A stretch of DNA of 11,032 nucleotides from an uncultured Bacteroidota bacterium (GTDB taxonomy: Bacteria; Bacteroidota; Bacteroidia; Bacteroidales; SZUA-534): assembly GCA_937899145.1 (NCBI GenBank), contig CALBPW010000436.1, forward strand, positions 1 to 11,032. Reading direction: 5' to 3'. A model generated the notes under the pieces. It was not told where the DNA came from. It did not search any database and saw only the letters and a list, made by a program, of their open reading frames with translations. Positions 6,730 to 11,032 of this stretch are shown here, one piece after another; position 1 is the stretch's first letter; every line of letters starts with the position of its first letter. Made by a program: the position numbers and the translations under genes.

Positions 6730-9700
6730 CAGCCTCGTTTGGCCAAACATACCAAAGATAGCCACTTATGTGTTTGTTTGTCAGTTGGCGCAGGGCTTCA
6801 ACATATTCGCTTACTTGTGTATTGTATTTTTTGTTGTGCGCATTTGTAAATTTGTAGTCGATAACCACCATTTCAGTATCCGACTCCAAAATGCGGTCGG
6901 GGCGTTTGATTTCGCCATTAGCAAGCATTACCGATTGCTCGGTTAGCACATGCCATTTGCAGCTAAACCAATCGGCTTGTTTTTCAACCATTTGTCTAAT
7001 TTCAGCAATGTATTTTGTTTCATCTTTTTCGTCAATCATACCTTCGGCAACTACAGTTTTTACTGCATCTGTTATGTCCATGGTGTATTTAACATATTCA
7101 AAAATATGATGATACAAGCGCCCACGATTTATATGTTGCTGAACATCAAATTCATCACCTTCAAAAAAATCTTTTGAGTGGCATTTTATACGTACAACAG
7201 CCTCGTTATTAGCCATTTCGGTTTTAACAGCTCCTTCGTCATTAATAATTTCTATTTCTGATTTGTATGGCATTGGTGAGCCGATGCTGATTGTTGAGTT
7301 TTCTTCATCGTAGTTAACATTATATTTTTCAGCAAGTTCTTGTGCTGAAGAATGTACGTTGGCCAGCATGTAGGAAACTGAATAGTTGTCTTTTTTATCT
7401 TTTCTCTCATCTTTTTTGGTTAGTATTCGCATATCGTTGACAGCGCGCGTAAAGGCAACGTACAAGATGTTCAGTGTGTCTATATCGCGCATAAATAGTT
7501 CTTCGTAATATTGTTCCTTAAATATTGTGTTGGCAAGTTCTTTTTTAAACGAAATCGGCAATGGTGAAAATTTTTTGTGTTGTTCTTTGTCAGTTTTGAA
7601 CCATTTAATCTCTGTTTTTGTATTGGCGAAGTTTGTATATGGCAGAATTACAGCTTTATACTGCAATCCTTTCGCTTTATGAATGGTGGTAATTGTTATT
7701 GCATTTTGTCCGTCGTTCATGCTGATGGGGCGTGTAGATATTTTTTCGTCCCAATCGGTCATAAACTGCTGAAGATTAGAACCATTACGCTCGTTGAATG
7801 CTTGTATTTGGTCTTCAAATTCGTTGATGAATGGCAAATCGGTTTTTCTGATTTGATGTGGCAATCCGCAGAAAATCCTTATCAATTGCCCACAGAGTTG
7901 CACCATATCAAGCTGTTTGTACGATTCTCTCATATCAGAAAATCGGCTTGGCATTAAGTTCCAAACAATATCTGTATCATTCTCAAAATCAATAGTTTCT
8001 ATTTTTTTTGATGCGGTTTCTATATCGTATTTGTAAGCAAAATAAATCCATAGCAATTGCGCCTTTTTAGGTGTTTTGTTTGGCTCTGTCAAAAATCGCA
8101 TTGTCGCCACTAATAATCTGACTGCCAAATTGTTACCAATTAAAATTGATTCGTTCGACATAAACCGGTACCGTTCGGGGTGCTTTGAGTCAATTTGTGC
8201 CGCTGCCAAATGCTGCGCAATATTTTGTCCTTCCTTGTTTGCACGCACCAAAACAGCAATGTCGCCAGGCTGGTAACCCAATTCAGCAAGTTCATCTACT
8301 TGGCTTACAAGCCATTCTCCAGCCACAACATTATATTCTTCCTCATTACCGAAATCATTTTTACCTATGTATTTTATTGATACATAGCCGTTTGTGTTTT
8401 CTTTATGTTTTGGGATTTTTTGATATGCTTCGCTGTAAGTTCGTTTAAACATTTCGGCAAATTCGGGTTTAAAAGATTCGTTTTCAACCATTTTGTCTGC
8501 ATAGTTGCCATACGAGTCTAATACCGATTCAAAAAACCAATTGTTGAATTTTATCACATTGGCGCAACTGCGGTAGTTGTATTCCAAGTTTTTAATTTCC
8601 GATTTTGTTGTTGTAAGGTCTTGTTGTGCGGAGTGGTCGAGCAGATTCCAGTCGCCGCCGCGCCAACGATAAATGGCTTGCTTGACATCGCCCACAATCA
8701 TCGATTTATTGCCACTTCCGGTGCCGTTTTTTATCAATGGTAAAAAGTTTTTCCAGTTCAGATTTGAAGTGTCCTGAAATTCGTCTATCATAAAGTTATT
8801 TATCTGATAGCCAACTTTCTCGTAGATAAACGGAGCGTCAAGTTCGCCAATCATATCATTCAAAAACGACATTGACGACCTAAGCAAAAACAAATTTTGT
8901 TCCTCGCACACTTCTCTTTGTCGTTTTCCGACATGGTAAAGAAGCGCGTATTGATTGATATTCTGCAAGATAACAGAATTCGTATCTATCATTGAACTGT
9001 TATTATCAATAATTTCTGCGATTTCTTGTAAAATTTTATGTAACCCGGCTGCTTCTATTTTTTGTTGGATGTCTTTATTTTTTGGTGCTAAACCTTCTAC
9101 ACCTTCATCTATACCTTTTCTTACGTATGAATTTATCGATGGGTATAAGCCTTCTTTTAATTTGCTACAGTCGGAACATTTTATAAAAAACGCACCAGCA
9201 CCACTGCCTTTATGGTAAAAAGCTTCTTTCGGGTCTATTCCAAAGTTTTCCATTTGGGTAACAGCCTGTTTGCCAAGTTTTTCTATTTTTTCGATTTGTT
9301 CATCAATACTTTTCTTCAACCATTTTTTGTACTCTTCAAGTTCTTTCAATCGTTTTGCCGCGTGCTCCTCTGCTTGTTTATCGGTTCCTTCTCCCGCAAT
9401 TTCATCTGATTTGTCATCAATTCCGATAACATTAAAGGCTTTGTCGCTAAATTCGGCAATGTCATCGCGCACATCCCAGCGGTTGCCTTTTTCAATTTTT
9501 TCGTTGATACTCTCGATAATCCATTCTTTTTCAGCGCTTTCTCCGCTACCATAGTTGTCCATTAAGCGCACTACAGCATCGTCAACTACCCGGCGTGAGT
9601 CAAGTTCGAGAGTAAAACCTGTGTTGAGTCCAAGTTCGTAAGTAAACGATTTTATTATTTGTTGGAAGAAGCTGTCTATTGTGCTTATTTTGAAATAACT

Positions 9701-10015
9701 ATACTGATTAAGCATTTGGTTGAGCGCACTTTTTGCGCGTTTTTGCAATGTTGCTTTGTCGATATTGTAGGCATCGCAAATCTCTTGCTCATAATCCGAT
9801 TTGTTGCCTTTAGCCAAATCGCTGATTGCTTGCAAAATACGATTGCGCATTTCGGCAGTCGCTTTGTTGGTAAAGGTTACGGCAAGTACGTTACGGAATT
9901 TTTTTTCTGATTCTAATATCAATTTTAAATACTCGCCTGTTAGTTGATGTGTTTTGCCCGAACCAGCCGATGCTTTAAATATCGAAAAAATGGCATCTCC
10001 TTTCATATCAAACAT
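6713..10015 (-). CDS. addA: AddA/RecB-like UvrD-family helicase-nuclease
   Basis: Large subunit of an AddAB/RecBCD-type double-strand-break repair complex: an ATP-driven SF1 helicase with a C-terminal nuclease that resects DNA ends for RecA. Helicase motifs run in order: Walker A ASAGSGKT 15-22, motif Ia TFTNKA 47-52, motif II DEFQDT 411-416, motif III GDVKQAIYRWRG 442-453, motif IV YNYRS 479-483, motif V with H779 in TTIHKAKGLQYK, and motif VI LYVAFTRA with R857. The PD-(D/E)XK nuclease domain shows H969/H970, D1040, D1053-Y-K1055 and Q1067-x3-Y1071, so both activities look intact. A lysine/glutamate-rich stretch near 215-250 may be coiled coil. At 1100 residues it is normal for the family. 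The ATG at 10015 overlaps holA by 8 nt; an ATG at 10006, one base after the holA stop, is an equally good start and loses only three residues. No AddB partner is present in the window. RecB-like naming is equally possible. Confidence 0.93.
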   Translation of the reverse strand: MFDMKGDAIFSIFKASAGSGKTHQLTGEYLKLILESEKKFRNVLAVTFTNKATAEMRNRILQAISDLAKGNKSDYEQEICDAYNIDKATLQKRAKSALNQMLNQYSYFKISTIDSFFQQIIKSFTYELGLNTGFTLELDSRRVVDDAVVRLMDNYGSGESAEKEWIIESINEKIEKGNRWDVRDDIAEFSDKAFNVIGIDDKSDEIAGEGTDKQAEEHAAKRLKELEEYKKWLKKSIDEQIEKIEKLGKQAVTQMENFGIDPKEAFYHKGSGAGAFFIKCSDCSKLKEGLYPSINSYVRKGIDEGVEGLAPKNKDIQQKIEAAGLHKILQEIAEIIDNNSSMIDTNSVILQNINQYALLYHVGKRQREVCEEQNLFLLRSSMSFLNDMIGELDAPFIYEKVGYQINNFMIDEFQDTSNLNWKNFLPLIKNGTGSGNKSMIVGDVKQAIYRWRGGDWNLLDHSAQQDLTTTKSEIKNLEYNYRSCANVIKFNNWFFESVLDSYGNYADKMVENESFKPEFAEMFKRTYSEAYQKIPKHKENTNGYVSIKYIGKNDFGNEEEYNVVAGEWLVSQVDELAELGYQPGDIAVLVRANKEGQNIAQHLAAAQIDSKHPERYRFMSNESILIGNNLAVRLLVATMRFLTEPNKTPKKAQLLWIYFAYKYDIETASKKIETIDFENDTDIVWNLMPSRFSDMRESYKQLDMVQLCGQLIRIFCGLPHQIRKTDLPFINEFEDQIQAFNERNGSNLQQFMTDWDEKISTRPISMNDGQNAITITTIHKAKGLQYKAVILPYTNFANTKTEIKWFKTDKEQHKKFSPLPISFKKELANTIFKEQYYEELFMRDIDTLNILYVAFTRAVNDMRILTKKDERKDKKDNYSVSYMLANVHSSAQELAEKYNVNYDEENSTISIGSPMPYKSEIEIINDEGAVKTEMANNEAVVRIKCHSKDFFEGDEFDVQQHINRGRLYHHIFEYVKYTMDITDAVKTVVAEGMIDEKDETKYIAEIRQMVEKQADWFSCKWHVLTEQSVMLANGEIKRPDRILESDTEMVVIDYKFTNAHNKKYNTQVSEYVEALRQLTNKHISGYLWYVWPNEAVEVVK

Positions 10016-11032
10016 TTAAAATTTTGAAAACTAATTCGCGCAGTAGTTCATCATCGCCTATTTGGGGCGCATCAATACCTTTTGAATAAGCGTCATATTC
10101 ACGTAAAAGGCTGATAATCTTTGGACATTTGTCACCGCTGTAATTGCGCGCGGCTACAATATATTCGTTTGCAAAAAACGGCGGAACACCAATTGCCGCG
10201 CCTACATTTTGTGGTATTCGATTGTTCAAACTATTAACTATCAGCACCTTGGAAAAGTACGTGTATAAATTTGCGATTACAGGAATGATGCTGAATTTTG
10301 CCATTGCGCCCATGTGTTTTGCTATCAATGCCGATTTGTAAACATCGTGTGCGCCGAGGGCTTTGTTCAGTTCAAAAACATTGAAATCTTTACTGATTCC
10401 GACGTGTCGTTCAATGTCGTCAGGTGTGATTTTTCCACCTTCTGCGATGTTTGCTTTCAGTTTGTCGAGCTCGGTTACAACAGCCGATAATTTTGCGCCT
10501 AAATGTGAAGCCATCAGCTCGGCAGCTTTGGGGTCGATAGTCAGATTTTGATTTTTCAAATAGTCAACAATCCAAGCGCCAACTTTTTCTTCTTTAAGTG
10601 GTTCGGAATTGAAATATTCGGTTTTTTGCGCTACCGTTTTTGCGAATTTTCGTCGCGCATCAAGTTTTGCTTTCATGCAGATGACAAGCACGGTAAGTGG
10701 TTGAGGATGTTCGATATACGAAGCCATTAGTGCTGCCAAGTCTTCAGGCGAGCCATCCATGCCGTCAACTGCTTGTGCCTCTTTAACAATAACAAGTGTA
10801 TGCTCCGCCATCATCGGGTATCGCTTTGCGGCATCAATAATTTGCGGCATTTTCACATCGTTGCCATATACAACTGTCTGATTGAAAGGTTTTTCATCTT
10901 CTTTCAAAAGATTTTTTTCGATGTAATTGCTGATAGAATCGATGAAATACGGCTCCTCGCCAGCCAAAAAATAAATTGGTTTGAATTGCCGTTTTCTCAA
11001 ATCGGTCATTATCTGACTATATGTTGTTGCCA
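10008..11032 (-). CDS. holA: DNA polymerase III subunit delta (clamp loader), 5' end at window edge
   Basis: Delta subunit of the clamp loader: it opens the beta sliding clamp so the gamma/tau complex can place it on primed DNA. The N-terminal KPIYFLAGEEPYFID stretch is the family's hallmark, followed by an AAA+-like fold without an ATP-binding P-loop and, from about residue 210, the helical collar domain. An ATG at 11009 gives 333 residues, but the frame stays open to the edge. The last bases read TG-GCA-ACA-ACA on the minus strand, so a single A at 11033 would make an ATG and give a product starting MATTYSQIM. Many Bacteroidota homologues have about eight residues before the RDL/TDL position, so I favour the longer start, one base outside the window. 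The gene is directly upstream of, and overlaps, addA, suggesting co-transcription and translational coupling. Confidence 0.93.
   Translation of the reverse strand, partial: ATTYSQIMTDLRKRQFKPIYFLAGEEPYFIDSISNYIEKNLLKEDEKPFNQTVVYGNDVKMPQIIDAAKRYPMMAEHTLVIVKEAQAVDGMDGSPEDLAALMASYIEHPQPLTVLVICMKAKLDARRKFAKTVAQKTEYFNSEPLKEEKVGAWIVDYLKNQNLTIDPKAAELMASHLGAKLSAVVTELDKLKANIAEGGKITPDDIERHVGISKDFNVFELNKALGAHDVYKSALIAKHMGAMAKFSIIPVIANLYTYFSKVLIVNSLNNRIPQNVGAAIGVPPFFANEYIVAARNYSGDKCPKIISLLREYDAYSKGIDAPQIGDDELLRELVFKILNV

Noticed and set aside
7577..7957. Plus-strand open frame opposite addA (126 codons)
   Set aside because: It lies wholly antisense to conserved helicase motifs, has low-complexity composition and no start signal, so it is a shadow of addA. 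The same holds for the other short antisense frames in the window.
9100..9200. CxxC (CSDC) in the addA product as a metal-binding site
   Set aside because: Only one cysteine pair is present; the Fe-S cluster in this system belongs to AddB and needs four cysteines.

Overview
The window looks like chromosomal DNA from a member of the Bacteroidota, most likely Bacteroidales-like. The grounds are a three-domain MMPL/acyltransferase/methyltransferase fusion typical of that phylum, a secreted protein whose C-terminus resembles a type IX secretion sorting tail, an AddA/RecB-type helicase-nuclease of the Bacteroidota form, AT-leaning composition, start codons without clear Shine-Dalgarno sequences, and three promoter-like sites fitting the phylum's TTTG / TAnnTTTG pattern. 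I see no mobile element, CRISPR array, tRNA or rRNA. The genus cannot be told from this sequence.

Left part, plus strand (positions 2 to 5441). The window opens inside a large gene for a membrane fusion protein: an RND/MMPL-type exporter, then a PlsC-type acyltransferase, then a SAM-dependent methyltransferase. Fusions of this type are found in flexirubin/aryl-polyene-type gene clusters of Bacteroidota, so such a cluster may lie just to the left. After it come a secreted histidine acid phosphatase and a small secreted protein with a T9SS-like tail. Each of these two has its own promoter-like site, so they are probably independent units and not cluster members.

Right part, minus strand (11032 down to 5438). 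The order of transcription is holA (DNA polymerase III delta, clamp loader), then an addA/recB-like helicase-nuclease overlapping holA by 8 nt, then a secreted lytic-transglycosylase-like protein. The last has its own promoter-like site, inside the 3' end of addA, and a TTG start codon. The first two form a replication/repair pair that is probably translationally coupled. The transglycosylase gene meets the T9SS-tail gene tail to tail, with the two stop codons interlocked.

Coding density is very high: the longest gap is about 130 bases. Most of the content is recognisable housekeeping or envelope function. I did not find convincing evidence of an undescribed multi-gene system. The most useful second looks are the fusion protein and its missing left-hand neighbours, the three matching promoters, the possible T9SS cargo, and the unassigned C-terminal region of the transglycosylase.
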